Position numbers and translations under genes: made by a program. Shown in pieces: positions 52,230 through 60,674 of a DNA stretch of 64,000 nucleotides. Source of the stretch: Arthrobacter sp. NicSoilB8 (GTDB taxonomy: Bacteria; Actinomycetota; Actinomycetes; Actinomycetales; Micrococcaceae). The stretch is from positions 2,294,001-2,358,000 of the forward strand of contig NZ_AP024655.1 of assembly GCF_019977355.1 (NCBI RefSeq). Reading direction: 5' to 3'. The first letter of the stretch is position 1; each line of letters opens with the position of its first letter. The notes under the pieces were generated by a model. That model had not been told where the DNA came from. It did not search any database and was given only the letters and a program-made list of their open reading frames with translations.

Positions 52230-52475
52230 ATGGCCGATATCGCTGCAGTGCTGGGACGGCTCACACCGGACGAACTCGATGAATTGCGATCCGTGGGGCC
52301 CAGTGGGCACCTGACACGGCGGCTCACCGACGCCCTGGATCGCGCCGCGGGCGGCCCCGGGGCCGGTCGCGGATACTACGTCCCGAACGGCAGCGTCAGT
52401 TCCACCGGGGGACCCTACATGATCCTGCGCAGCGACGTTTCCGGCTGGCTCTTCGGGCCCGCCCGGCAGGCATAG
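52230..52475 (+). CDS. Hypothetical small protein
   Basis: An 81-residue protein: helical N-terminal half (IAAVLGRLTPDELDELRSVGPSGHLTRRLTDALDRA) and a Gly/Tyr-rich second half (GYYVPNGSVSSTGGPYMIL). No family is recognised. GGAGGA five bases before ATG 52230 supports translation. It is encoded 100 bp before the response regulator gene and in the same direction. Confidence 0.65.
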   Translation: MADIAAVLGRLTPDELDELRSVGPSGHLTRRLTDALDRAAGGPGAGRGYYVPNGSVSSTGGPYMILRSDVSGWLFGPARQA

Positions 52476-52575
52476 CCGGACCCAGGAGAAGCTCAGACAC
52501 GCGCCGGGACACGCCGGATTCCCCTCGGGCCGGCCCGGAAGGGGCCATACTTCTCTTAGAGAGAGGGGTCCCGGA

Positions 52576-53286
52576 TTGCGGATTCTTTTGGTGGAGGATG
52601 AGCACGCCCTTGCGGAAACAGTCCGCCGCGGACTGAAGAACGAGGGATTCGTCGTTGACGTGGCCCATGACGGCGTCAGCGGACTCGCGGCGGCGGTCGG
52701 GAACGCCTACGACGCGATCCTGCTGGACCTCATGTTGCCGCGGATGAACGGCTATGACGTGCTGAAAGAACTGCGGCAGCGCAAAGTCTGGACTCCGGTG
52801 CTGATGCTGACGGCCAAGGACGGCGAGTACGACCAGACCGATGCGTTCGACCTCGGTGCGGATGACTATCTCACGAAACCCTTCAGCTTCCTGGTCCTGG
52901 TGGCCCGGATCAGGGCGCTAATCCGGCGCGGAGCACCAGCCCGGCCCGTCATCATGACCCTCGGCACCCTGTCACTGGACCCCGGGAGTCACAGTGTCCG
53001 GCGCGGAGAAACCGCTATCAGCCTCACCGCGCGCGAATACGGGCTTCTGCACTACCTGATGCGACGGCACGGCCAGATCGTCTCGAAGCCGGAGATCCTG
53101 CAAAACGTCTGGGACCCGGCCTTTGAGGGGGCGGACAACGTGGTGGAGGTCTACATCGGCTACCTGCGGCGCAAGATCGACGTCCCCTTCGGTCTCCACA
53201 CCCTGACCACCGTGCGTGGCATGGGCTATCTGCTCAGCGCCGACCCGACGCCTGGGACCCGTGACGCCGGAGTCCCCGGGGACTGA
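52576..53286 (+). CDS. OmpR-family response regulator
   Basis: A 236-residue response regulator: receiver domain 1-115 with E7/D8 acidic pair, phospho-acceptor D51 in ILLDLMLP and LTAKDG, then a winged-helix DNA-binding domain (about 130-225: LTAREYGLLHYLMRRHGQIVSK, VEVYIGYLRRKID, TVRGMGYLL). It starts with TTG behind a purine-rich stretch (GAGAGAGGGG). The cognate kinase is encoded on the opposite strand with its 3' end overlapping this one by 53 bases, an unusual layout for a two-component pair. Confidence 0.9.
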   Translation: MRILLVEDEHALAETVRRGLKNEGFVVDVAHDGVSGLAAAVGNAYDAILLDLMLPRMNGYDVLKELRQRKVWTPVLMLTAKDGEYDQTDAFDLGADDYLTKPFSFLVLVARIRALIRRGAPARPVIMTLGTLSLDPGSHSVRRGETAISLTAREYGLLHYLMRRHGQIVSKPEILQNVWDPAFEGADNVVEVYIGYLRRKIDVPFGLHTLTTVRGMGYLLSADPTPGTRDAGVPGD

Positions 53287-54709
53287 CGGCCGCCGGGCCC
53301 GCCGGTTCAGCCGGCTCAGGGTTGGGAAAGGCGATCTCAAAACGGCAGAGCCCTGCCGGCGCGTCCGTGGCACGGATGGTGCCGTGATGGGCGGCCACGA
53401 TGCCGGCCGCTATGGCCAGGCCCAGTCCGCTGCCGCCACCTTCACGCGAGCGGCTTCCGTCGAGCCGCACAAAACGTTCGAAGATCCGGTCCCGGTCCGC
53501 CTCCGGGATGGACTCGCCGTCGTTGTCGACCGTGATGATGACCTGGTCCCCGGAGGTGTGGACGTCCACGGCGATTCGGGTCAGGGCGTGGCGATCTGCG
53601 TTGTCCAGGACGTTCCGCAGGACCTGCGCCAGGCGGCGGGAGTCACCGCGGATCCGTGCCGGGACGAGGTCCACGGTGATCTGCTTCCGGCTGGTGGACC
53701 GCAGCCGACGGATCTCCTGGTCCAGCACGTCGTCAAGATCGACGTCCTTCTGCTCTATTTTCAGCCCGCCGTCGTTTGCCTTCGCGAGCGTCAGAAGGTC
53801 CTCCACGAGGAAGCTCATCCTGGCCGTCTCCTCGGCCAGGACATCCTTCATTTGGAGCCACATCGCCCCGGTCTGATCAGCGGCGGCGATCTCGATTCCT
53901 GCCTTCAGAGTGGCCAGCGGGCTGCGCAGCTCGTGGCTGGCGTCGGAGACAAACCTGCGCTGATCACTGTCCGAGGCCTGCAGCCGGTCCAGCATCGTGT
54001 TCATGGTCAGTGCCAGGGCCTGAATTTCATCGTTGGTGGGCGGCACATCGACGCGTCCGTCCAGCCGCTCGGCGTTGATCCGGGCCACCTGGCCCCGGAT
54101 CCGCTCCACCTGGCGGAGGGAACGCCCCACCAACAGCCACACGGACACTGCCACGGTGACCAGCAGGGCCGGCATGGCGCCCAGCATGAACCATGCGACC
54201 GTGGAAATGGTGTCAGCCTGGATCTGCGACGCCTGGGCCACAACCACGGTGTAGTTGACCGTTCCGGTCCGGGCGCCGACGGTGACGATGTGGTAGTCGT
54301 CGCCGTCACCGATGCTCGGAAGGCTCGAGACATCCTGCGTCATGGTCTGCCCCGGTGCAGGCCGCTGGGCTGAGAGCGGGGCGTTGGCGACCTCCGGATC
54401 AGAGGCCGCCAGGACGTACCCGCTGGCGTCCAGCACCTGGACAAACTGGCCGGCATGCGCCGTTTCGATGATGTACGCCTTGGCGTCCGCGACGTCCAGG
54501 TCCTCCATTTCGGCGATCACGTCCAGGGTCTTCTGCCGGGCGGCGGTGTCAGTCGACCTGGCCAGGGACGTCTGCAGCAGTACGAGCAGGAGCACGCCGC
54601 CGAGCAACAGCGCAACGGCCACGACTCCGACGGCCACCGCCGTCGAGCGCTTCCGCACGCCCCAACGATGCTCGCTTCTGCCGGATGTGGCTCGCTTGCC
54701 TAGTGCCAT
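53234..54709 (-). CDS. Sensor histidine kinase
   Basis: A 491-residue HisKA kinase: membrane helix 24-46, extracytoplasmic sensor (about 50-165), second helix (WFMLGAMPALLVTVAVSVWLL), HAMP (about 195-245), H-box FVSDASHELRSPLA (H259), N-box QVLRNVLDNADRHA, and G-boxes with GGGSGLGLAIA. It probably phosphorylates the regulator encoded convergently at 52576. The catalytic domain ends near 460; the remaining 30 residues overlap the regulator gene and carry no recognised motif. The ATG at 54709 has GGAG only one base away; upstream starts are possible. Confidence 0.9.
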   Translation of the reverse strand: MALGKRATSGRSEHRWGVRKRSTAVAVGVVAVALLLGGVLLLVLLQTSLARSTDTAARQKTLDVIAEMEDLDVADAKAYIIETAHAGQFVQVLDASGYVLAASDPEVANAPLSAQRPAPGQTMTQDVSSLPSIGDGDDYHIVTVGARTGTVNYTVVVAQASQIQADTISTVAWFMLGAMPALLVTVAVSVWLLVGRSLRQVERIRGQVARINAERLDGRVDVPPTNDEIQALALTMNTMLDRLQASDSDQRRFVSDASHELRSPLATLKAGIEIAAADQTGAMWLQMKDVLAEETARMSFLVEDLLTLAKANDGGLKIEQKDVDLDDVLDQEIRRLRSTSRKQITVDLVPARIRGDSRRLAQVLRNVLDNADRHALTRIAVDVHTSGDQVIITVDNDGESIPEADRDRIFERFVRLDGSRSREGGGSGLGLAIAAGIVAAHHGTIRATDAPAGLCRFEIAFPNPEPAEPAGPAAVSPRGLRRHGSQASGRR

Positions 54710-54966
54710 GCTCCAAGGATGCGGCAAGGCGTGGCTCCGGACAACCACTGCGGCCGCGGCGCCGCGGCCCGCGCCCGGCCCCCGCAGGCCTCCCGCCCCT
54801 GGCCGGAGGCGGTCCGCGGGTAGCATGGTCGCCTCGGGGGTCCGCCCCGGGGGCGGCCTCTTCGGGAGAGGAGCCTCTCAGTCTCTTCTCAGCGGGATGC
54901 GGGAAAGTTGGACCAGGACCCGGATACGGGCCGCCGGGTGCACCGGCAGCCGTTAGTCCACAGTTT

Positions 54967-55002
54967 CCGGCCGCACGCTCTCCTCAACCAGCGTGCGGCC
55001 GG
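54967..55002. other. 13-bp perfect hairpin in a 445-bp gap
   Basis: CCGGCCGCACGCT and AGCGTGCGGCCGG pair perfectly around a ten-base loop. It lies between the divergent-side end of the kinase gene and the stop of the amylosucrase gene (54710-55154). It could end amylosucrase transcription although no U-run follows. No gene is supported elsewhere in this gap. Confidence 0.55.
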
Positions 55003-55154
55003 GCACGACCTTCTCCGCACAGCGCCTCCGAACGGTCCCTCTGCACAGGCCCCACAGCAGCCTCCCTACAGTGCTGCGGCTGATATCCGGCGCACCTCGT
55101 CCCGGTCTGTTGAGCCCCCTTGCGTCCCGGGCCGTTGAAGCACGACCACCGGCC

Positions 55155-57065
55155 TCACAGGCGCGGCGTCACCCGGAGCCAGACGAACTTCAGGGGATCC
55201 AGGACGATTCCGGCGTCGAGGTGCACGTCGGCGCCGGCCAGGATGTCGACGGCGTCGGGCGCGAAGCCGGACAGCGTCACCGCCGCGACCTCCTGCGGCT
55301 CGTCGCTGAAGTTGGCCAGCGCCAAAATCAGGGTTCCGTCCCCCGGACGCTGGTATCCCAGGACCCCCGGGTTGTTCGTGGCGAATCCGAGCAAAATTGT
55401 CCCGGCAAGTTCCGGGGTCGCGGAGCGTACGGAAATCATCCGGCGCAGCCCGGCGTAGACCGCACCCGCGGGGGTGGCCGGGTCGTTGCGTCGCGCGTAG
55501 TCCGCGGCCGGGTAATGCGGCCGGTGCACCCAGCGGCTGTCCGCTTCGTGACCCTCCTCGAGGGCGTACTGGTAGTCGTTGAGCTGGCCGACCTCGTCGC
55601 CGAGGTAGAGCAGCGGGATGCCCCCGGTGCTGAATGCCACCGAATGGGCCAGTAGTATCCGGTCCACCGCCGTGGCTGTCCCGCCCTCCAGCCCGCAGAG
55701 GGATGCCGTCGTGCCGGAAATCCGGCAGTCCCCGGTCCGGGGGTTGTCCTGGAAGGGCACGCCGCGGGCGAAGCTCCCCGGGAACCGGCTGACGTAGAAG
55801 GCATTGAGGAAGCGGCGGTGGTCGAAGGCGTTGATGCCGAGTTCGGCGGCGTCCTCATCCGCAAACGTCCAGCCGATATCGTCATGGCTGCGGACATAGT
55901 TCACCCAGGAGGTGCCGGCCGGGATGGTGTGCCGCCGCTCCAGGGCCTGCGAGAGCAGTGACACGTCGCGGGTTGCCAGTGCCTCCCAGATCAGTGCCAT
56001 CTGCAGGGGGTTGTAGGACAGCTGGCACTCGGCGGGGTCGATGTAGCGGGCCACCTCATCGGGGTGGACGATCGCCTCGGACTTGAACAGCAGCGAGGGC
56101 GCGGCCAGCCGGCACACGGCATTGAAGGCCTGCAGCAGCGTGTGGGCTTCCGGGAGGTTTTCGCACGGAGTGCCGAGCCGCTTCCAGATGAAGGCGACGG
56201 CATCCATCCGGAGAATGTCGATGCCCTGGTTGGCCAGGAACAGCATCTCACCGGCCATGGCCCGGAAGACTTCCGGGTTGGCATAGTTCAGGTCCCACTG
56301 GAACGTGTGGAAGGTGGCCCAGACCCAGCGGCCGTCAGATAATTCGATAAAGGAGCCGGGGTGGTCGTCCGGGAAGATCTCGCGCACGGTTTGCTCGAAT
56401 GCGTCCGGCATCGACCGGTCCGGGTAGATCCAGAAGAAGTCGCTGAACGCCGGGTCGCCTGCGGCCGCCCTCAGGGCCCACTCGTGTTCGTCGGAGGTGT
56501 GGTTGAAGATGAAATCGACCACCAGGCTGATGCCGTTCGCCCGCAGCTCGGTGGCAAGGTCGCGCAGCTGCTGCATGGTGCCCAGCTTCGGGTTGACGTC
56601 CCGGTAGCTGGAGACGGCATACCCGCCGTCGGAATGCGGTTCGGGGGTCAGGAAGAGCGGCATGAGGTGCAGATAGGTCAGGCCGAGTTCCTTGAAGTAG
56701 GGGATCCGGGCGCGGACGCCTGCCAGGTCCTGCGCATACCGGTCGACATAGCAGACGCCGCCGAGCATGGTGTTGGCCTGGAACCATCCGCTGTTGTGTT
56801 CCCGTTTAGCGTCGAGGGCCTTGAGATCGGCCGGCCTCTCGGCCCAGGACCGGGCAGACTGCATGACGAGTTCGGTGAGCTGGTCCAGCCAGTCGTGCCG
56901 TGTGCCGTACAGATCGTGGAAGAGCCGGAACAAGGACGGAAAGTGCCGGTCAAAGCGCTCTTCGAAGGCGGCCCGGTCCGGGCCTTCCCGCACGATTCCC
57001 TGATCCGACAGGGCACTGAGCACGTGTCCGCGGGCCAGCTGATCCATCAGCACAGGTTCAACCAT
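55155..57065 (-). CDS. Amylosucrase (GH13_4)
   Basis: A 636-residue GH13 enzyme matching amylosucrase in length and layout. The catalytic triad is in register with the Neisseria enzyme: nucleophile D288 (DILRMDAVAF), acid/base E330 (LLFKSEAIV), transition-state Asp395 (VRSHDDIGW). Other markers are the helical N-domain, VVDFIFNHTSDEHEWA and the C-terminal beta domain. It uses sucrose to build alpha-1,4-glucan, releasing fructose, without nucleotide sugar. No signal peptide. AAGGAGA lies before ATG 57065. It follows the HtaA-domain gene by 125 bases. Sucrose hydrolase or isomerase side activities are possible. Confidence 0.9.
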   Translation of the reverse strand: MVEPVLMDQLARGHVLSALSDQGIVREGPDRAAFEERFDRHFPSLFRLFHDLYGTRHDWLDQLTELVMQSARSWAERPADLKALDAKREHNSGWFQANTMLGGVCYVDRYAQDLAGVRARIPYFKELGLTYLHLMPLFLTPEPHSDGGYAVSSYRDVNPKLGTMQQLRDLATELRANGISLVVDFIFNHTSDEHEWALRAAAGDPAFSDFFWIYPDRSMPDAFEQTVREIFPDDHPGSFIELSDGRWVWATFHTFQWDLNYANPEVFRAMAGEMLFLANQGIDILRMDAVAFIWKRLGTPCENLPEAHTLLQAFNAVCRLAAPSLLFKSEAIVHPDEVARYIDPAECQLSYNPLQMALIWEALATRDVSLLSQALERRHTIPAGTSWVNYVRSHDDIGWTFADEDAAELGINAFDHRRFLNAFYVSRFPGSFARGVPFQDNPRTGDCRISGTTASLCGLEGGTATAVDRILLAHSVAFSTGGIPLLYLGDEVGQLNDYQYALEEGHEADSRWVHRPHYPAADYARRNDPATPAGAVYAGLRRMISVRSATPELAGTILLGFATNNPGVLGYQRPGDGTLILALANFSDEPQEVAAVTLSGFAPDAVDILAGADVHLDAGIVLDPLKFVWLRVTPRL

Positions 57066-57190
57066 GGGGGTCTCCTTCGACGAAGTTCGGCCCTCGACGG
57101 CGCCACGACAGTTCACATCCTTGCAGACGAAGGGACCGGTGCCCAGCACGGGTGCGTCCCGGCTCGGCTCCGCCACGCCGGCACAGCCCC

Positions 57191-57700
57191 TTAGGCTTGT
57201 GCAGGGACGCGGATGACCAGAGGATCCATCGCCTGGCCGGCGGCGTACTGACCGTCGAACAGTTCGGAGCCTGCCTCGGATACGGCTACGTCGACGTGCT
57301 CCCAGACCAGGAACCCGTCCATGTTGCGGGGCGCGGCCGTGCGCAGGGTTCCGACGTCGGTGCGTTCCTTCCCGCCGTCGTCGCCGGTGCTGATGGACAG
57401 GACGCCGTGGCCCGCGGTGAACTCGACCCATGGATCCAGCAGCCGGACAAACATCATTCCGTGATGGCCTGCGACGCGAACGTCGCCGCGGAATCGCAGC
57501 ACGCCCGTGCCGCGGGCGGGATCGTACTCGGAACCGGCGGGGGAGAAACAGAACTCACCGGACGCGGTAACCGTGGCACCGTCCGCCGCGGAGACGGCAC
57601 CGTCCGGGAGCCCCGCGATGTAATCCATAAAGCTGCGCTTGATGCCCCAGGTCAGACCCTGCCGGGGCAGCTGAGCGGGGGAAGCGGACGCTGGTTTCAC
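57191..57700 (-). CDS. HtaA-domain protein without signal peptide
   Basis: A 169-residue protein made of one HtaA-like domain: LTWGIKRSFMDYIAG at the start, GEFCFSPAGSEYDPARGTGVLRFRGDV and GHHGMMFVRLLDPWVEF in the middle. In Corynebacterium, HtaA domains bind haem at the cell surface, but in many soil actinobacteria the same fold occurs in other settings. This one has neither a signal peptide nor a membrane anchor, so it should be cytoplasmic. GTG 57700 has AGGAG seven bases upstream, preferred over an ATG at 57790. It lies upstream of the amylosucrase gene in the same direction. Confidence 0.78.
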   Translation of the reverse strand: MKPASASPAQLPRQGLTWGIKRSFMDYIAGLPDGAVSAADGATVTASGEFCFSPAGSEYDPARGTGVLRFRGDVRVAGHHGMMFVRLLDPWVEFTAGHGVLSISTGDDGGKERTDVGTLRTAAPRNMDGFLVWEHVDVAVSEAGSELFDGQYAAGQAMDPLVIRVPAQA

Positions 57701-57884
57701 GAAGGTTCTCCTGGGCTGTCGTGCGGATCTACGTCCGAGCCTAGTCGCGGATCCGTGCCGGGCTGAACTGTTGCACCGCAACCGCTTCATCCGGCGTATT
57801 TCTCTGACGGCGTAGGCGCTCCAGGACTACCGCCGGGGCGGCGGTGGTTGACTTGGATGAGAACTGGTTCGCAGGAGGTTTACA

Positions 57885-58868
57885 GTGGCCAAAGCTATCA
57901 GCAGGGCATCCGGATCCGAAGTGTTCGAGGACCCGCTGGACTCCTATTCCGCAACAGTCATCCGCGTGGCGGCGGCTGTAACTCCGCACGTCGCCGCGCT
58001 TGAAATGACCGGCAGCGGGCGTGCCGGCCGGCTCAGGGTAGGTGCGGGGTCGGCCGTGCTCTTCACCACGGACGGGTACCTGCTCACGAACGCCCACGTG
58101 GTAGGTGGCGCAGAGTCCGGCAATGCGGCTTTTGCTGACGGCACCACTACGGCCGTGGAAGTGGTGGGTGCCGACCCGCTCTCCGATCTTGCCGTGGTCC
58201 ACGGCAGGGCACCGACGGCGGCGCCGGCTGAACTGGGCGACGCAGAATTGCTCCGGGTCGGCCAGCTTGTCATCGCCGTGGGCAATCCGCTCGGGCTCTC
58301 AGGCTCCGTCACGGCCGGAGTGGTCAGCGGGCTGGGCCGTTCCATCCCCGTCTGGTCCGGACGGAACCGAAGGGTGATCGAGGACGTCATCCAGACCGAT
58401 GCAGCCCTCAACCCCGGCAGCTCCGGAGGTGCGCTGGCGGACGCCCGCGGGCGGATCGTAGGGATCAATACGGCAGTGGCCGGCGTGGGGCTCGGCCTGG
58501 CCGTTCCCATCAACGCCACGTCCCGGCGGATCATCGCTTCCCTGCTCAAGGACGGCCGTGTGCGCCGCGCCTACCTTGGCCTGGTGAACACACCTATCCA
58601 GCTTCAGCCCAGGGCCGTCGTCCGGACCGGCCGGAGGGAGGGCTTGCTCGTGGTCGAAGTCCTCCCCGGTTCGCCCGCTGAACGCGCCGGGCTGAGGGCC
58701 GGCGACATCCTCCTGAAGGTCGGGCAGATGTACGTTTCCAATGCCGAGAGCCTGCAGAAACTGCTCTTTGCGGAAGCGATCGGGGAACCGCTGGATCTTG
58801 CCGTGCTCCGTGACGGTGCGGAACTGCGACTGGTGGCGGTGCCGGCGGAGATGACCGACAACCAGTAG
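57885..58868 (+). CDS. HtrA-like serine protease with PDZ domain, no signal peptide
   Basis: A 327-residue trypsin-fold protease: H71 (LLTNAHVV), D101 (DPLSDLAVV) and S180 (ALNPGSSGGAL), followed by a PDZ domain at about 235-320 (GLLVVEVLPGSPAERAGLRAGDILLKV). Unlike most HtrA proteins it has neither signal peptide nor membrane helix, so it appears cytoplasmic. GTG 57885 has AGGAGG six bases upstream. It is divergent from the HtaA-domain gene with a 184-bp shared control region. It may degrade misfolded proteins under stress. Confidence 0.88.
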   Translation: MAKAISRASGSEVFEDPLDSYSATVIRVAAAVTPHVAALEMTGSGRAGRLRVGAGSAVLFTTDGYLLTNAHVVGGAESGNAAFADGTTTAVEVVGADPLSDLAVVHGRAPTAAPAELGDAELLRVGQLVIAVGNPLGLSGSVTAGVVSGLGRSIPVWSGRNRRVIEDVIQTDAALNPGSSGGALADARGRIVGINTAVAGVGLGLAVPINATSRRIIASLLKDGRVRRAYLGLVNTPIQLQPRAVVRTGRREGLLVVEVLPGSPAERAGLRAGDILLKVGQMYVSNAESLQKLLFAEAIGEPLDLAVLRDGAELRLVAVPAEMTDNQ

Positions 58869-59233
58869 CCGAAATCCAGCCCCGACAGTGGGGCTGTAGC
58901 GATTCCACTCGATGGAGTTATCCTGCCGGAGCCGATCCTCGGCGTCCCGCGAACTACCTATATTCCCGTCGCGGCGCCGCGCGGAATTACTTGTTTTGCT
59001 GCGTAAATACCTGCGCGACGCTGCGCGGCCTTACTCGGCGGTACTGAGGCCTGTACGCGTCTTTTTCTGGGCGAAATTTCGGGTAGCGGCATGCCTTGTT
59101 GCGCCAAGTTCCGCGTGTCACGGTGTCATTGGAAGCCGGAGGGAACAGAGTCTCAGTACGGCCTGGTTCCGTGGTTGATTCGGCTCTTCACAGACGATTG
59201 AGTTCGTTTTACCTGGGGAAATCGGAGAACATC
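58869..59233. other. 365-bp region upstream of the BTAD regulator
   Basis: Less GC-rich than its surroundings (for example TCTTTTTCTGGGCGAAATTTCG near 59060). No protein frame has a credible ribosome site or family likeness. It most likely contains the regulator promoter and a long leader. Confidence 0.5.
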
Positions 59234-60172
59234 GTGGAAAGCCTAACGGGAACTGCCCCCTCCATTTCGGTCCGCTTATTCGGATCATTCGAAGTTCGCC
59301 GGGACGGCGTCGCGCTCACCGCCGCCGACATGGGGGGATGCAAGCCCCGGCACATACTGGAAATCCTCCTGCTGAACCTTGGCACGCCCGTGTCAAAGAC
59401 CCGCCTGATCGACCTTCTCTGGGGAGCGGGCGCCAGCGATGGATCCGTGGCGACGCTCGAGAGCTATATCAGCGGGATCCGGCGCGCCATCCAGCCGGGC
59501 CAGACCAAGACCGGCCCGCTGCGCACCGCCAACAGCGGCTACGTCCTTGACCCCAGCCTCGTGGACCTGGACCTTTTCCGGTTCCGTGGGCTGGTCCGGG
59601 ACGCCGGGGAGTTGCCTCCCGCTGAGGCGTACCCGCTGCTGCTTGAGGCCCTGGAGATCTCCGCCGAGCCGCTCCTTGGCTTCGAACTGGCTTCCGACTG
59701 GGCCGAAGAGGCACGCACGCGCCATGCAGCCGACAAGGTGGCACTGCAGATCCTCGCCGCAGAAACGGCGGCCCTGCTGGACAAACCGGATGACGCCGTC
59801 AACCTTGTTCAGGCGGCCATCAGGGCTGAGCCCCTCAACGAACGGGCGTGGACCGTCCTGGTGACAGCCTATGAACAGGCCGGCCTGCCGGCAGAGGGCC
59901 TCGCGGCCTACGACCGCTGCCGTCGGCTCTTTGACCGCGACCTTGGCTGCACGCCCGGGCCGGCCTTGCAGGAGGCCCATCTGAGGCTCCTGCGGCAGCG
60001 TGCCGAAAGCAATTCCGAGCTCTCCGAGGTGCTGGCGGCGCTGCTTTATCTGGGTGAGCGGCTCAACGGGCCCAAGAGCCGGCAACTGCCGGCGGCGGAG
60101 TCGCGGCGCATGCATGAGAACGCCGGGCGGGTGCTCGATTCCTTCCTGCAGCGTGTCCGGGCGGCCGTCTAA
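59234..60172 (+). CDS. SARP/AfsR-like transcriptional regulator with BTAD domain
   Basis: A 312-residue regulator: an OmpR-like winged helix at about 10-100 (ISVRLFGSFEVRRDGVALTAADMGGCKPRHILEILLLN, SYISGIRRAI, GYVLDP) and a bacterial transcriptional activation domain at about 110-255 made of TPR-like helices (LNERAWTVLVTAYEQAGLPAEGLAAYDRCRRLF). Such proteins activate secondary-metabolite or other operons; no biosynthetic cluster lies next to it. GTG 59234 has GGAG six bases upstream and fits the domain start. The last 60 residues have no assigned domain. Confidence 0.87.
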   Translation: MESLTGTAPSISVRLFGSFEVRRDGVALTAADMGGCKPRHILEILLLNLGTPVSKTRLIDLLWGAGASDGSVATLESYISGIRRAIQPGQTKTGPLRTANSGYVLDPSLVDLDLFRFRGLVRDAGELPPAEAYPLLLEALEISAEPLLGFELASDWAEEARTRHAADKVALQILAAETAALLDKPDDAVNLVQAAIRAEPLNERAWTVLVTAYEQAGLPAEGLAAYDRCRRLFDRDLGCTPGPALQEAHLRLLRQRAESNSELSEVLAALLYLGERLNGPKSRQLPAAESRRMHENAGRVLDSFLQRVRAAV

Positions 60173-60311
60173 CGCTCCGGGGCCGTAGGCCGGCAAGGCA
60201 CTGCACGTCGAACGTTGTCGGCGGAGCTTCGCCCGGGCCGGACTGATAGCAAAGATGACCGCCTGCGCGGTACCCGGAAGCGGGCAGGGAGTTAGGTTCG
60301 TCACGTGGCCG

Positions 60312-60329
60312 GGATTCTCCGGAGAATCC
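60312..60329. other. 18-bp perfect palindrome GGATTCTCCGGAGAATCC
   Basis: A fully symmetric 18-mer flanked by CGTGG and CCACG (60304-60335). It lies 139 bp after the BTAD gene and 68 bp before the small membrane protein gene, so it may be a terminator stem or an operator. Confidence 0.6.
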
Positions 60330-60397
60330 GCCACGCCGGGCCTCATACTGGGAAGGACCCTGGCGGACAGTCCCGCCGCAGGGTGTGAGGAGGGCCC

Positions 60398-60661
60398 ATG
60401 GAAACCTTGAAGAAAGTCGTCACGAACGAGTACTTCCCCGCGGCAGCAGTGCTGTCAGGGGTCATTCTGTTCTGGGTCCTTGGCCTCTTCGGCGGACTGT
60501 CGCTGCTGAGCACCCGCCAGTCACCGGTGACCACGCTGACCTGGCTGCTGTTCGTCTACGCGGCAGCGGTGTTGTCGCCCCTCGCCGGGCTGGTCGCCGC
60601 CATCGACCTCGTGCGTCGCTGGCTGCGGAACCGGCAAGTGCGCGCGGCGGAATCCGGCTAG
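60398..60661 (+). CDS. Small membrane protein with two helices (hypothetical)
   Basis: An 87-residue protein with two membrane segments (FPAAAVLSGVILFWVLGLFGG and TLTWLLFVYAAAVLSPLAGLVAA) and a basic C-terminus. No family is recognised. The ATG at 60398 has GAGGAGGGC upstream. A perfect 18-bp palindrome lies 68 bp before the start. It converges with the YciO-like gene. Confidence 0.7.
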   Translation: METLKKVVTNEYFPAAAVLSGVILFWVLGLFGGLSLLSTRQSPVTTLTWLLFVYAAAVLSPLAGLVAAIDLVRRWLRNRQVRAAESG

Positions 60662-60674
60662 CCGGCACCTGCTC

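Noticed and set aside
54908..55140. Short plus-strand frame in the 445-bp gap before amylosucrase
   Set aside because: No ribosome site or protein-like composition, and it runs through a 13-bp hairpin.
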